Assembly: GCA_947561715.1 (NCBI GenBank)
Contig: OX387197.1
Span: 11,405,001-11,469,000, forward strand
Source of the DNA: Ascidia mentula
Taxonomy: Eukaryota > Chordata > Ascidiacea > Phlebobranchia > Ascidiidae
DNA: 64,000 bases
Reading direction: 5' to 3'
Numbering within the stretch: the first letter of the stretch is position 1; every line of letters begins with the position of its first letter. This document shows, piece by piece, positions 1 through 12,234 of this stretch. The notes beneath the pieces are model-generated. The model made no database searches and had not been told where the DNA came from. It worked only from the letters and a program-made list of their open reading frames with translations. Position numbers and translations under genes: made by a program.

Positions 1-142
1 CGTGAGGCAGCTGCGTACTTAAGTTCAAAGAGCGACTAGCAACTGGACGTTAGGTGTCATCTTCAGCGGCTACTTCTAACATAGTTTTGGTGTCCTGTGT
101 CGCCCCACGTGGCCAGTAACGAGCCATTTGTTTCATTTCCAG

Positions 143-233
143 CGTCGCCTGATCCTTATCGTTCTTGGATCAATGTTGTGGTTTTGTGTGTCAGCTTGAG
201 ACAGTTCTGCAGTAATGTGCTGGACGAACTTAC
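143..233 (+). other. Exon-like open segment, family unknown
   Basis: A strong acceptor (TTTCATTTCCAG ending at 142) and a fair donor (GTAAAGT at 234) bound 91 bases. These are open in one frame, reading SPDPYRSWINVVVLCVSL at the start and continuing hydrophobic. It could be one exon of a membrane protein whose other exons lie left of the window. The minus strand is open over part of the same stretch, and no neighbouring exon of matching phase was found, so this is only a candidate. Confidence 0.2.
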
Positions 234-2060
234 GTAAAGTGGTGCTTCACATTGGTGGAGGTTGATGTCAAAGCACATCCATCACCCCAGCACCACCCTG
301 AAACAAACGCAAGCACGGTTTACTGACAAAAATGAGAAAACAGGAAACTTTTTATCATTCTTTTTTCTCGCTTTTGTTTGATTTGAGTGCAATTTTGGAA
401 CCCATATTGCATGGAAGAAATTAAATTGGTAGAGCAACATGCAACATTCAGTGTGTGATGTGCAAATTGCAGGAATTAAATTTTATAGTCCTAAATATTT
501 GTCTGTATATTTTGAAAGGCCTCTGGTTTAGGCAATCTATTTTGCTTTCGTCGCTCGTAGCAACCCCACTCGAACACACGTAACACACCAGTCAGTGACG
601 CAGCAACTAAACAAGCACGTTAGGTATAGCAGTAATCACAACAGCTTGATGGAACGATATTGTGCAAAGTGCGCAACCCGTAACGATCGCATGATCGCAC
701 ATCGAACACTTCTCGGCTTTTATTCCCATCTACTGGTGCCAACGGACGCCTATACCAACATGTTGTGGCAAGATGACTGCCCTCCGCTTGCCCAGGGGCA
801 CTCGACACCCAGATGCTGTGTATTTTCGCCACATACCGTTCCTCTGGCTTGCTTCGATACAACACACTGTCATGTAATCCCCGTTTTTATTGTGGTCTCC
901 CAGGTGAAAATTCGCACTCGAAATAACTGGGAGGCACCATGCGATATTTTGTTTTTTCGGCAAATATTTGAAATTTCATATGAAGCAATACCGTGGGAAA
1001 TGATTGAAAACTCTGTATATGTGCGATAATAACCGATATAAGAAGACGAGAAATACTTTCCCCCAAAACCATGTCGTCCTGTTTTGATTTTTCACAGAAA
1101 CAAAATGGCGACGGATTTTCGCCAATTAAATAAATAGTGTAATGGTATTTTAGGGTTATACCAATATTATTGCCGATAATAAATTAACAAATAAAAATCA
1201 TTGACAAATGTAGTAAACCAGAGTAACATGTGTGTAACGGTTCCTTTACAGAAACAAAATCCATTACTTAAATTAACTGCCCTGGTTAGAACTTACTGGG
1301 ATCTGTAAAGTGGTAACGTTGGTGATCTTATCGTTGTTTTTAAACTTCTTTGGGTTCCTGAGTTCCGAAAGCGATTGTTGATGCCGATGCAGTCTTGACC
1401 AGTGACCACCAGTAACCTTATCCGGCTACAAAAATTTCAGAGCTCTTCAACATATTTTTACATTATTGCTTTCACTTACCGAACCTGATCTAGAAAAATG
1501 CATAAAGACTAAACTGAAATTTATTTTGGTAAAAAAGACTTACTGAAAAAAAGAGAATCACAATACCACAGGGACACAAATATGGTTAAAATGACAAGAT
1601 AATCTATCTGTTTGAAGAATTCGTCCACAAATCAACAAACCTACAATCCCCAAGGATATTCTTCAGTTACAAAAGGCAACAAAATCCGATATTTATTCAT
1701 AGGACCCCCAATACATGTATGTATAGTGAACAAACATTTTTTATCTTACGGTTATTCACTTACCTTTGCCCCAATCTGACTGTTTAAATACATTTGTGTT
1801 CAGTTCAATGTTCCCAATAACTGAGTTGCTGCTCTTAGGATCCTGCAATTAAGGCCACAGCCTACTTACACTAAAACGCTGTGTGTAACTTATAGCTGAT
1901 GCCAAGAACCAGATAGTTCTGGGGTCACAGCTCGTCGAATCCCTTCCAGTCGCTGTCGACATTAAAGCGAAATTCCGCAGTTCACAAACAAGTCTCAATA
2001 TATCGCTGTCAATCAATTGTCACGTCTTGGCCGTTGATTTTTGTTGTTTTTGAAAACTAG

Positions 2061-2155
2061 GCACGGAGATTCGGGCACCGATAAGAACTGAGACGTTTTC
2101 GTGGAACAAAACTAAATCATTGGTCCTGGTCCGAAAAGTCAGACACAAAGTCAAG
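2061..2155 (+). other. Orphan exon-like segment, faintly NAD-kinase-like
   Basis: A CTAG acceptor after a T-rich tract and an AAG|GTGAG donor bound 95 bases that are open in phase (31 full codons). The translation includes FSWNKTKSLVLVRKVR. This resembles the conserved WNKSPKSVLVIKKMR stretch of animal NAD kinases, with WNK, VLV and one lysine shared. No exon for the NAD kinase GGDGT motif or any other part of the family was found in the window. It is either an isolated exon fragment or a chance match. Confidence 0.2.
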
Positions 2156-3475
2156 GTGAGTTTGCTTTGTCTGTGAAAATAACACAACCTTGAGTATGCT
2201 TTCTGTGCGTCTGTGCAAAGGTGTGGGTTTTGACAGTGAATGATTACCCGGCAATTAAACGAATCAGATTGCAGTAAAATGTGACCAAAGTCCAGAATTT
2301 TTGTTCAAGGTATTGAGGAAATATGTTGAGTTGATCAAATAATAATCTTTAGTAAATCTTTCTGAACAATGTATGTAAATTAAAATGGCGAATTTCTTTC
2401 GAGGCACCATTTTATTTCCACTGCAGCACTGATTGGATTAACGGTTTCTAAATATATTTGTATTACTCCAGGAGCAGATTTTGTTATTGGGTCGAGTCTG
2501 GACGGATTTTTGACAAAAAATGTACTGTGTAAGTGTGCCATAAGTATAGAAAATAGTGCAATGAAACCTAAAAGTGAGAAATATAATTTAAAAGAAATAT
2601 TTCGTTTATTTATTTGTTTGCTTTGAGGTGGAATATAATACAAATGTATGAAAGAGGAAAATTGTAGTTGTTTGATTCGTTGTCCAACAACACCTTCGAC
2701 AAAAAAGACGTTTTACTATCAAAGTGACATTCACTTTTTCAGTTGTTCATAAAGTTGGCAATGGGATTTTTAATATTTGGATTGATATTAATACGTTCAA
2801 CAGCAAAATATTTCCTAAAATGTGAAGTTAAATTTGATGCGTAGATTATTCAAGATTTAGATATCTGTAATTTTACTTATAACACCTTCCTCTAATTTTA
2901 GAAATTATCGTAAAGTGTTTTAAATCGTGGTACATTTATATGTACGAAAAACCTTCTTAACTTTAACTGAATTAACATTGAGTACCTAAACAACAAAAAA
3001 TAATTTATTTTAGCAAACTTATATCCTATATCATCCGAACGTTATGAAACAAATCGGACTTTTAAAATGAGTAACTGTGCGCACTAAAACGCATAAACGG
3101 ATTCAAACAATTACTTTACTAAAAGCGCACTTAAACTTTCATTTGTTTGTTCTTACAAAGTTTAGTAAATGTTCTTATGAAGCTTAGCACACATTTTGCT
3201 GCCTGCAGTTCAATTGCATGATATGAAATCCAGACTCTAAATTAAAAATTCGGGTACTGTTTGACTCCGCGTATGGGCCGGTATCTCAAATTACGTTTTT
3301 TTTTATATCATTACTTGGGTTAAATATCAGTTGGCCATTTGCTCTTGCACTGAAACGTAATATAACATGTCTTGATTATTATAAACAAAGCAAGCGCATC
3401 TACATATTTTTACTGGAGTTATCTACTAATCTGCGGATATATTAGGCTGTAAACAAAAACAATATTGTTATAATT

Positions 3476-3660
3476 TTATTTAAGTTTTCTCGTCGTACTG
3501 CCAAAGCAAGCATTGTTCTTTTTAGCAAAAATGTGGTTTAAGGTGTCAAACGCATTTGCACACTGGGTGGTAAATGCCGATGAGTCATCGACAGGTTTTA
3601 AAGCGGTGTTGTGTATTTCACAGAGAATTAAATTACGCCATTTTGGATGGAAACAATCAC
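3476..3660 (-). other. Possible 3'-terminal exon, unknown product
   Basis: On the minus strand a CTTATAG acceptor precedes 185 bases open for 60 codons to a TAA, and the stop codon runs directly into an AATAAA polyadenylation motif. The peptide is hydrophilic with several cysteines (for example DCFHPKWRNLILCEIHN) and ends in TTRKLK. No upstream exon could be assigned and no family is recognised. It may be the end of a small or decayed gene. Confidence 0.18.
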
Positions 3661-4390
3661 CTATAAGAGTAGCTTTAGAGCGAAAATAAAATACAAACAA
3701 ATCTTACGGACACACAGTGGTCATTGACTGCTTGATTTCATCTTGGCACTTGTCAATATGGTGAGTAAATACTTTCAATGTTTAAAACAAAATTAAATAA
3801 TGCGCAATTTATAAAAGGAGCTTTTTTCTGATTTTAAGAATGTTGACATAGCGCAAAGGCAAACCTTTCAGAAATATTTTCAATTTCAGATATTCCAGCA
3901 TTTCCAGCTTTTCCAGGTAAACATGAAGACAAGTAATATTCGACAAATTTGTCAAAGTCTTTCGATTTACGCCTGGTTAGTTTTTTTAGTACATTTTAGT
4001 TAATTTACTTTCATTCCAATTATTGATGAAGTGAATCTATTGCAAATTGGACAATTTTTGCATGATATAGTTGTACGAAATGCTCAAATGTCCGAAATTC
4101 GACATACGTCAAATTTTGATCAACTTAAACAGTGTACATGTGTTGTACTGGTATAAACAGTTTACTGATTACTTCTCGGATACAATACATTTGCAAAAGG
4201 ATTAGATTCGCCAATTTTTTTAACGTTTGGTATAACGTGTTTTTTTCTTTATTAAAATTGGTAAGGGACGTCCTTGGCAAATAGAAACGACGCACAGTTT
4301 GAGAACTACTTAATCTAGATTGTCAACAGATTCATGTATTTTTAATAATATTAATTTTGTCTTGCGTAACAACTTTTTGCTTCTTTGCAG

Positions 4391-4490
4391 AAAAATGGGC
4401 GTTTGGATTTTTAGAACTCACAAACTTCGCCCGCGTGGGAAAGTTGCGTCATCGGATGTGGAAACTCTTATTGTGCGTGAGCTGTGTTGA
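4391..4490 (+). other. Possible 3'-terminal exon, unknown product
   Basis: A good acceptor (TTGCTTCTTTGCAG ending at 4390) is followed by 32 codons and a TGA. The peptide begins KMGVWIFRTHKLRPRGKV and ends IVRELC. It looks protein-like for its length, but no partner exon or family was identified. Confidence 0.15.
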
Positions 4491-6128
4491 ATTTGGATCA
4501 TTTATTTTAAATGTTGTATTTAATATTTGGAAGGACTTTACTCTATTCGTAAACCAAAAATAAGTTTAAGCACTTTTGACTTGTCTCTTTTAAGATCATT
4601 AGCTGTCCTATGTGTTTACGATAAAAATGTCGGGCATTTTGTCGCCCTTAAGTTTGGGATACAAAATAATAAAGTATTTATGATGTTTAATTGCTATTTG
4701 AATGTCTTACTGCAAATACTGCTCCTATTTTTATTCTTTATTCAAACACTATTTTCTGGATTATTTCGAGTTTCTTTTTAGTACACACTGCTATGTTTGC
4801 AGGCAATGACTTCAAGTTTTAAGTATTTGGATGTAAATCACAACTGTAGACGATAACCTGGCGATCACTGCCCTTTCAGCAATAATATAAGTACTATAGT
4901 CTGAAGAAATACTACCGAAATTACTGTTGTTTTATTTTTTTCACAGTTTAATCAAATGAGTAAAAATAGCATCATGCAAAGAAGTTGTTTTTCTCGCCAT
5001 TTCCGTGACGGATTTTCACTTGTTTCGCTGATCGAGAGCTGATGCTTTAGTGGGAAAATCTTTATTGACATCTGGCGGCAATTATATTGTATGTTCAATG
5101 TATTTTGTATAAATTGGGTGATTTTTGTGTGCAAGTAAATACCCAAGTGAATCATATCAGTGCAAAGTTCAATATAGTTCTGCATTCAAAGAATTATAAT
5201 TCTTTGTACCTATTGAAATAGTGAAGCGTTTAAGAGAAACAGAAAGATGCTAAAGAAGATAAAAATTTAAAAAACACGTTGTGTCTAACATGCTAACCGC
5301 TGCTCAATGTGGTGATAATTTGATCTTTCAACAAAGGAAACGCTGGCAATTTGTTTTTTTGCAGCTAAAATATGATTTTCAAATGCTCATGACATTGGTG
5401 TATTCAACGACCACGCCGGACTTTTCACCGTAGCCACCAAGAATCAAATTTTGGGTTACACCATGACCGACCCGTGACCGACCCATTTTTCGATAGCTAA
5501 ATCACTCTTTAGCTAGTCTTGAGCACCCTCTAGCGACGACAAAACTCTGTGGCACAGCTCTTCTTGACCAGCAGTACATGGAAGTCTAGGTATCACAGTG
5601 ACCAATCGGGGGATCCACAAGATTTTTTTCTCCAACTATAATATTTTGCTTTCGATTGGTGGAGCACGATGAGGTTCAATTTTTGGGAAAATCTTGTTGA
5701 CATTAGGTGAAAATGCAAAAACATTTGTTCTGCTTAATGAAAGAGTGAAACGTCTCCAAAAAATGTCTCAAAATTATAGTCTCTTGGCGTCCAGAGTTTT
5801 TCACAAATTGGCCTAGTGGACCACGGACCCTAAAACAAAAAAACTTGAAATGCATGTTAGTGTGACGCCGTTGGGATCAGTTGTATTACTGCAGAATTAT
5901 TGGTGATATCAAAATTTTATTAGCAATTATTTTTTGACCAACCAATTGTTTGTAATTTACTTCAACACAAGTTTTTGCTCTTTGTGATGCAACAAAGGGT
6001 TTTGTTACGCACACTTAAAAAGCAAACCAACTAGATACAATACAGCGGAAAATTGACCATATGTTAGGTTTAAACTAAAGGGGTGTAACTTCAGTAATTT
6101 GTTTCAGTTTACAAACTTGCAGTTGCAA

Positions 6129-9100
6129 ATGTTTCGAAGAATTCTACTGAGTGTGATTTGTTTGGCTGCTTTCACCAAAAGTGAACCGAACACAACAGAA
6201 CTATTCGACCACAATGCTATGCTGGACAGTAGCGAAAAGTTGCACTTGTACTGGAACTTTAACAAAACCGACATTGTTTTTGAGGTAACTTTTTGTGGAA
6301 AAATGGGAATCAGGAGAAAGATTTGCAAGTTTTGCTGAAATATTTCGCTCATAATTCTGCAGTTTCACGGGCACACATTGGGTTGGATCGGAATTGGAGT
6401 TTCTCCTGGAGGATCAATGATCAATGGTGATGTTATTGTTGGATGGGTAAAAAACGGAATTGCCTACATAACCGTAAGTGACGCACACAAGATTTACAAG
6501 CATTTTTTGTCGCCTTGTTATACAATAAATTGAAATACGGTTTAATGTTACCCCGACTTACATTTTGTTTAAATTGTAAACTATACTATGGGACATGATA
6601 CTTTATGTATAATAAGGATCGGCATGGACCAGCTTCAAATGGCTTCCCACCTTTAGACACAGTTCAGAATGTAAGGTTGTTGGAAGGTTATGAGGTGGAT
6701 GGGTGGACTGTGATTAAATTTCATCGGCTGCTTGTTACTTGCGATGATGAGGACTTGGATTTAACCGTTAGTACTGAATTCCATGTTTTATTTTAAATAA
6801 TTATTTTTTTCATTCCATTTACCACAGTACTTTGTTGGTACAGGTTGACACGATGAAGTTTATTTTCGCTTGGGGGGAAACGGACCCAACTGGCGATGAC
6901 CTTACCGCAGGAGATTATCATACCCCCGAACGTAGAGGTAAGTCCGTACACAGCAACCCAAAATATTCCAACTGTACTCGCACTTGGAAAGGCATAACGT
7001 TTATCGGCGGCTCTGTCCTTTCGTACTTTTAGGCGCAAAGAGCCTCATAGTTCTGGAGCCGTCTCGAAGAGATGAAACAATGTTTCCAGAAGGGGAATCA
7101 CATGTGACTTTTGACTTGCTCAACAACAACTTTTCCCTGCCCGCACTTGACACTTATTATAATTGCCGTTTGTTGAAACTTCCTGAACTCTCAACCAAAC
7201 ATCACTTAGTCAAGGTAGCTTACACCTACTAAAAATTAATTTGATTAGTTCAATGTAAGTAAATTAAATTGTGCAACAGAAGAATTTCGTCAATTGAGAA
7301 TCAAAGTTGTGTCCTTAGCCACAATTGTCGCCCTATTGTAAACATTCGAATGATATTTTCTTTGCAGGTGGAACCGATGGTCCAGTTGGGTCACGAGCTT
7401 TACGTTCACCACATGTTGATCTACCACTGCACTGATCATACCAGCATAGTAAGCATGTACAACGTTCGTCTGCTGAGAATAAGTTTATTGGCTACAGTAC
7501 TTCGTGGCATTTACCTATACCATGCAAATGGATTGCAATTACCAATTAAATTTGTCTCTTGTATGCTTAATATTGTTAGACTACGGAAGGAGTGGAAAGC
7601 GAATGTTATCGAAACATGCCACCTGACTTCACCAGCTGCAGGTTTCCTTTGATAGCCTGGGCGATAGGGGGTGGGGTAAGTTGTGAGATTGCTTAGACTC
7701 TAGCCACTTGATAAAAAAGGTTTTGTTTTAATGAAAATGTAATGAAAGTTTTGATGGTGTCATACTTGTGAGATATTATGTACAATTTATTTATAAATCA
7801 GGCGTTTCATTTTCCGAAGCACGCTGGGTTAGCGTTGGGAACGGCAGATGCTCCGAAATATGTTGTTCTGGAGACTCATTACGATAATCCTGCTGTCAGA
7901 GGAGGTTTGTACAGTGGTGCTAGTGACGGTACAATTTTCAATGTATTTGTTGTGAAAGAGGGGCCAACAGTAGGTAAAACTAATATCCGTTATTGATTGG
8001 CGAGTAAGCCAAGCACTTGAGGCAAAAATTTCACAGAATATTTTCGGAACCACTGTCTTTTTGGATCAATGTTTTTTTGGATTGTTTGTTTGTGTTTTGG
8101 TCGGTCAGATTGTGAATTCGTTTTTGTGTCACTTAACGGATTGTCTTATTTCACTTAAGTCACTTTTGACCTCAGATATCCAAAGAGAGTGGCAGACGAT
8201 CCGCGTCAGTACGATCTTTTTTGTAGAGTGTATAGAAATATTAGTTTCGCGTGAAGGTTATCGTCAGTTTCTGTACTTATTCAAAGAGACAGATCCGTTT
8301 GCACATCCAGGTTGATTCCTGTAATCTTCGTGACATTTTCCCTTGACCTTAGATGTTGTTGATTCTTCCGGACTACGAATTTTTTACACACCCGATTTGA
8401 GGGAGAACGATGCGGGGGTGATGGAAGTTGGAAAAGTTGTAAATGGTTTTCAGCAAGTCATTCCTCCCAACGCCGAGTCCTTCCTGGAGTACGGAGAATG
8501 TTCGGAGAACTGTTTGTCTAATGTAAATTGGGTTTAGAAAGAGTAGGCGTCATCAAATTTAAAAATGGGAAATTGTAATATGCGTTACATTCAGAAAAAG
8601 TTAATTTTATTAACGTTAGATTTATGACTCGTACAAGAATAGTACTTTTCGTTTAAGTTAAATAATTTATTAATTTATTTAGCACATGGAAAATGAAGGT
8701 CATGATTCAGTTCAGGCTTTCGCCGTATTGTTGCACAGTCACCTGCTAGGCAGGGAGCTTTATCTTAAACATATCAGGTAAAATATCGTTTTTTATTTTT
8801 GTTCAATTTTTGGATTATGTTACGATTTTGAACAAATGGTTTACATTTTTCTCATGTTATTATGATAATCAAAGGTGTCTGCTGCTGTGTGGCAAATATA
8901 AAACCGCTCGTTGTGCTAAAGTGATAACACGTTTTTGCAAGATGGCAACTAATTATACAAGCATATTCATTGGTACCCAACGTTTGACGGTGAGTGTCAA
9001 GTCCTCATAAAGTGGAGGTCTTGTTTGGCTATACAGTTAGCAAGATCGTAATACATCACCAAATCTGCACCGATGGGATCTACTTGGTTAAAACTTTGGC

Positions 9101-10305
9101 CTGGTCTGCAGCTCACTACAAAAATTTAATGGCTTTTGAGAATTAATGAGTTGCTGATTCAAAATATTTAATCTCAGAAACGGCAGTGAGCTTCCATATT
9201 TGGCCAAAGACGCATCATACGATTTCAACTACCAGGAGACGAGGCACCTGGCAGATGAAAGACCGATAAATAAAGGCGATTCCTTGCAAATGATTTGCCA
9301 ATGCAATTCGCTCCACAGAACCAATTTAACAATGGTAAATGTATGTGAACCTCATCACATTTATTTATTTCTGTTTTTTTTTCACAGGGTGGCTTGTCGT
9401 CCGATGATGAAATGTGTCTTTCTTATGTTTATTATTACCCAAAGATGAAACTGTCACTGTGTGAGACAGGTCCAGAAATAAACACATTGGCCGCCTATTT
9501 CGGTGTCACCCAGATCCAGTAAGGGAGACAATCTTATGCTTCTTGAAACAAAGGAATAATAATAGACACATCACAGTATCCAATAGTCAACAATTTTACT
9601 CATGTTAAGGTTCGTCCCTTCTGATGATGTGCCCAGCCTTCACAATTTTCAAGCTATGGCACCACCGGAACATGCCAGCAAGACTTTGTACGAGGTGATA
9701 AACACGGTGAGCAAACGTCCACAAACAATCTATTGGTAAAGCAATCATCAAGCATTGAAAATTTCAATTTTTAGCGTCACTGGGACCAGCAGACGGCCAC
9801 AAGTTTTAGTTTGGCGCTCAAAAATATGGTGAGGGAACAGATTTGTCGCTCAACTGGAAATACGCTACCTGGTGTAAGTATTCCTTTGTTTTAACATTTC
9901 CATCGACGTTACGCCCACAGTTCGGTGAATTTGGGGTTGCTAAGTTGTTTTTAACAAAAACATGTGGAATATTGGCTTCCGCGCACTGTAGGTAAACTTC
10001 CCATTGGACAACACCCAGTCAGATTATTCATGAAATGAAATGAAGACTTTTTGTTGCAGGTAACTGCCCAAGTCCTTCCTCCGAACATCGAATTTCCTTT
10101 TGTGGAATTGGCGCCCAACTGTACAGCGGAAATCGCAGAAAACTCAGTTGACTCACCAATTATTGCGTCATCAGTGGCAACCATCATAACCGGGTCAGAT
10201 GTCACAACTGTGTCCGAGGAAGATTGGTCCAACTCCAGTCCACGAATGGAAGGCCTTCATGTGGCGTTGGTTTTACCTATACTACTGCAATTATGGCTTT
10301 CATAA
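6129..10305 (+). CDS. MOXD1: DBH-like copper monooxygenase (MOXD1 family)
   Basis: A type II copper ascorbate-dependent monooxygenase, the family of dopamine beta-hydroxylase and MOXD1, which hydroxylates a C-H bond of a small substrate in the secretory pathway; the substrate is unknown. Fifteen exons: 6129-6284, 6363-6473, 6617-6766, 6844-6937, 7033-7214, 7368-7448, 7580-7675, 7802-7904, 8353-8522, 8683-8777, 9178-9334, 9388-9518, 9610-9706, 9775-9873, 10060-10305. They give about 655 residues with every junction in phase. A signal peptide (MFRRILLSVICLAAFT) leads into a DOMON domain (about 30-160). Copper ligands are all visible: HH at 245-246, H316 in LETHYDNP, the HSH pair 399/401 and M474 in EMCLSYVYYYP. 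The C-terminus is a short hydrophobic tail (HVALVLPILLQLWLS) after a Ser-rich stretch, like a GPI signal or membrane anchor. The start is the ATG just before the signal peptide. Orthology to MOXD1 rather than another DBH paralog is inferred from the DOMON plus tail layout. Confidence 0.93.
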
Positions 10306-11014
10306 CGCCAACAAGATGCTCTGTTAAAAATTTATTGTGGTTTGTAGGAAGTGAAGATTGCGTTCAAAAATTTTTTATTGCCAGAAAACTCAGAAATGCA
10401 TTTTTTAGAGACAACTGCTATACAAAGATGTCTGTTCTTCTCCAATGAAATTATTTCATCCCAGTTAAAGTTTTACGCCAATTAGATTTATGAACACTGT
10501 AAAGTGCCTGTTTTAAGGTCATATTCCTGTTGGAGGAAAAAACTATCTATCCCAAAACCCACGCAACAGCACACATGTGTTACAAGTGTAAATTTATATG
10601 GTGGCCATATACATTTTCGCCCGATGGTGAGCTTTTAAGAGGCCCAAATACACATAAAACACCCATGTACGATTTCATTGACGCAGCCGGTATCTGAATC
10701 TGGTTTGACCTGCTTACAGATTAAATTGTTGAAAAAACCTTGGTGTACTAGAATGCTAGTTGTAATCGACTTTGGCCTAATTTCAACTTGTCACAGTCCA
10801 GACAAATCTAAGCTATTTTACATGTCACTACAATCTGATTTTAACATTGTCACTGACGATATGATTAATTGCACATTTGACTTACATAAGGAAAACTACG
10901 ACATATAGAGCACTCGACAAAATTGTCTACATTTTTTGCCGAAATTGTCATGGAAACAATTATTTTATAAATTGTGAAAAAAACAAATAAACTTCACCCC
11001 AATATTTGCGATGA
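10306..11014. other. 3' flank of the monooxygenase gene
   Basis: No gene is seen. A 76-codon open stretch at 10678-10908 shows no domain and no splice logic. An AATAAA motif at 10986-10991 could serve a long 3' UTR, but nearer signals may be used. Confidence 0.4.
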
Positions 11015-11365
11015 GTCGCAACAGAACGAACACAGACAAAGCTGAAGTGCCCATAAGGACTATCTGATGACTTTTGCTTCATTTGTGACGTATTATTATC
11101 ATTGCAAGAGCAGGCATTCCACCTGCTGCACTGCACTGAGAATGTGCCAAACTACCTTGGGAATACGTATTACACTTCCATCCCCTGGCCTATCAAAAAA
11201 TGATAAGATTTTATCCAACACATTACATGAATATACGTGACAGAATTAATCGAAATTATATGTGTGGAAATAGTTGTTATAGACGCGCTGTACTGTAGAA
11301 AATATCAAAAGTCGAATTCTGCAGGGGATGCAAGCCCACCGTAAAACAGACAAATGCAAAAATCT
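11015..11365 (-). pseudogene. Decayed copy of the adjacent four-helix membrane protein gene
   Basis: The plus-strand text here can be aligned by eye over most of its length to 11735-12085, the coding exon of the next gene, in the same order and orientation. Examples are the shared GCAGGCATTCCACCTGC and TTTATCCAACACATT blocks. Read on the minus strand it has several in-frame stops and small length changes where the intact gene is open, so it cannot encode the protein. It lies only about 350 bases downstream of the intact copy, so it most simply arose by local tandem duplication. The divergence looks considerable, but many blocks are still readable. Confidence 0.65.
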
Positions 11366-11710
11366 GTAACACAGTTAAAACTGAGGGTTTACAAACGGTA
11401 AAGATCAAATTACAAATTTACGCAACAAGCGGTACCATGTTCTGTCCTATAACCCTTTAATTTCCTATCTTAAGGCTTGGTACCTCCTACAATTTCATGT
11501 GATCTCCGAAAAGGTCTCGAAACGGCACTTTTCGTTCCTCTCAAGAACACAGTGACATCGAGATTTACCCTTTAAGGCGTGATTTAGTTTTTTTGCCTCA
11601 CACGAACATGAATAATATAATGTTGGAAATAGAACACTCGACAAATTTCCCTACTGAACGTTTATTAATATGTTAGAAGCACGATGACAGAAGTAAAAGA
11701 CTTTTTGTGA

Positions 11711-12234
11711 TTAGATTAAATTCACAAATAAATAGGCATCTGCTCCCAAAAGAACGAGCACAGACAAGGCAGACGTGGCCATAAAAGCTTTTTGGTAACT
11801 TCCCTTGCTGCATTTATGACGGGGAAATATCATGGCAAGAACAGTAGCAGGCATTCCACCTGCCGCACTGAGGAAGTGCAGAACCACTTCGGGAATACGT
11901 TTTACACATTGGCTGTCGCCACAGCACACTGATATCGCTTTATCCAACACATTGCATGCGTACGTAACAGCATTAATCGATAATAAGTATATGGATATAG
12001 TTTTAAACACTCTGTATTTGTCCAGATGTAGAAAAACACAAAGACAAACTTCAGCGGCGGCCGAAAGCACCCCGTACATCAGACAAGGGCAGAAGCCTGC
12101 AATACAAAGGGTTGGTTGGTTGGTGCAGTACGGCACCTACGCTACAGCAGGTATTAGGAATGTTGTATTGTTGAATTTTAAATTTAACATAACACAAAAT
12201 ACTTACAGTTTATCGATGTCCCTGTGGTGTCCAT
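11711..12234 (-). CDS. Small four-helix membrane protein, family unknown
   Basis: Two exons on the minus strand, 12234-12207 (ATG, nine codons plus one base, then a GTAAGT donor) and 12096-11711 (after a pyrimidine-rich TTGCAG acceptor), join in phase to give about 137 residues. Four hydrophobic segments are visible: about 14-36, 45-66, 82-104 and 112-136. There is no signal peptide, and cysteines cluster near the N-terminus (CFCPC) and in the loop after helix 2 (CCGDSQC). An AATAAA signal lies 45-50 bases past the stop (11661-11666, minus strand). I do not recognise the family and infer only an integral membrane protein. Support comes from the clean gene structure, the polyadenylation signal and a decayed duplicate next to it. 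An unspliced reading that starts at GTG (12136) is less likely. Confidence 0.6.

Larger units (their letters stand above)
1..6128. other. Left flank without a resolved gene
   Basis: No complete gene could be built here. The stretch is mostly AT-rich and low in coding signal. About 550-900 is visibly richer in G and C and is open in several overlapping frames on both strands, but none of the translations contains a domain I recognise. Four splice-bounded open segments are listed separately (143-233, 2061-2155, 3476-3660 minus, 4391-4490). They may be exons of genes running off the left edge or of a decayed gene. The last few hundred bases before 6129 are likely the upstream region of the monooxygenase gene; a TTTGTTTCAG site ends at 6106, just ahead of its start codon. 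Confidence 0.4.

Noticed and set aside
63-193. Minus-strand open segment with several methionines
   Set aside because: Short and without an upstream exon; the plus strand has the better splice signals over the same bases.
595-1029. 144-codon open frame, plus strand
   Set aside because: It has no ATG at its start and no domain, and overlapping minus-strand frames are equally open.
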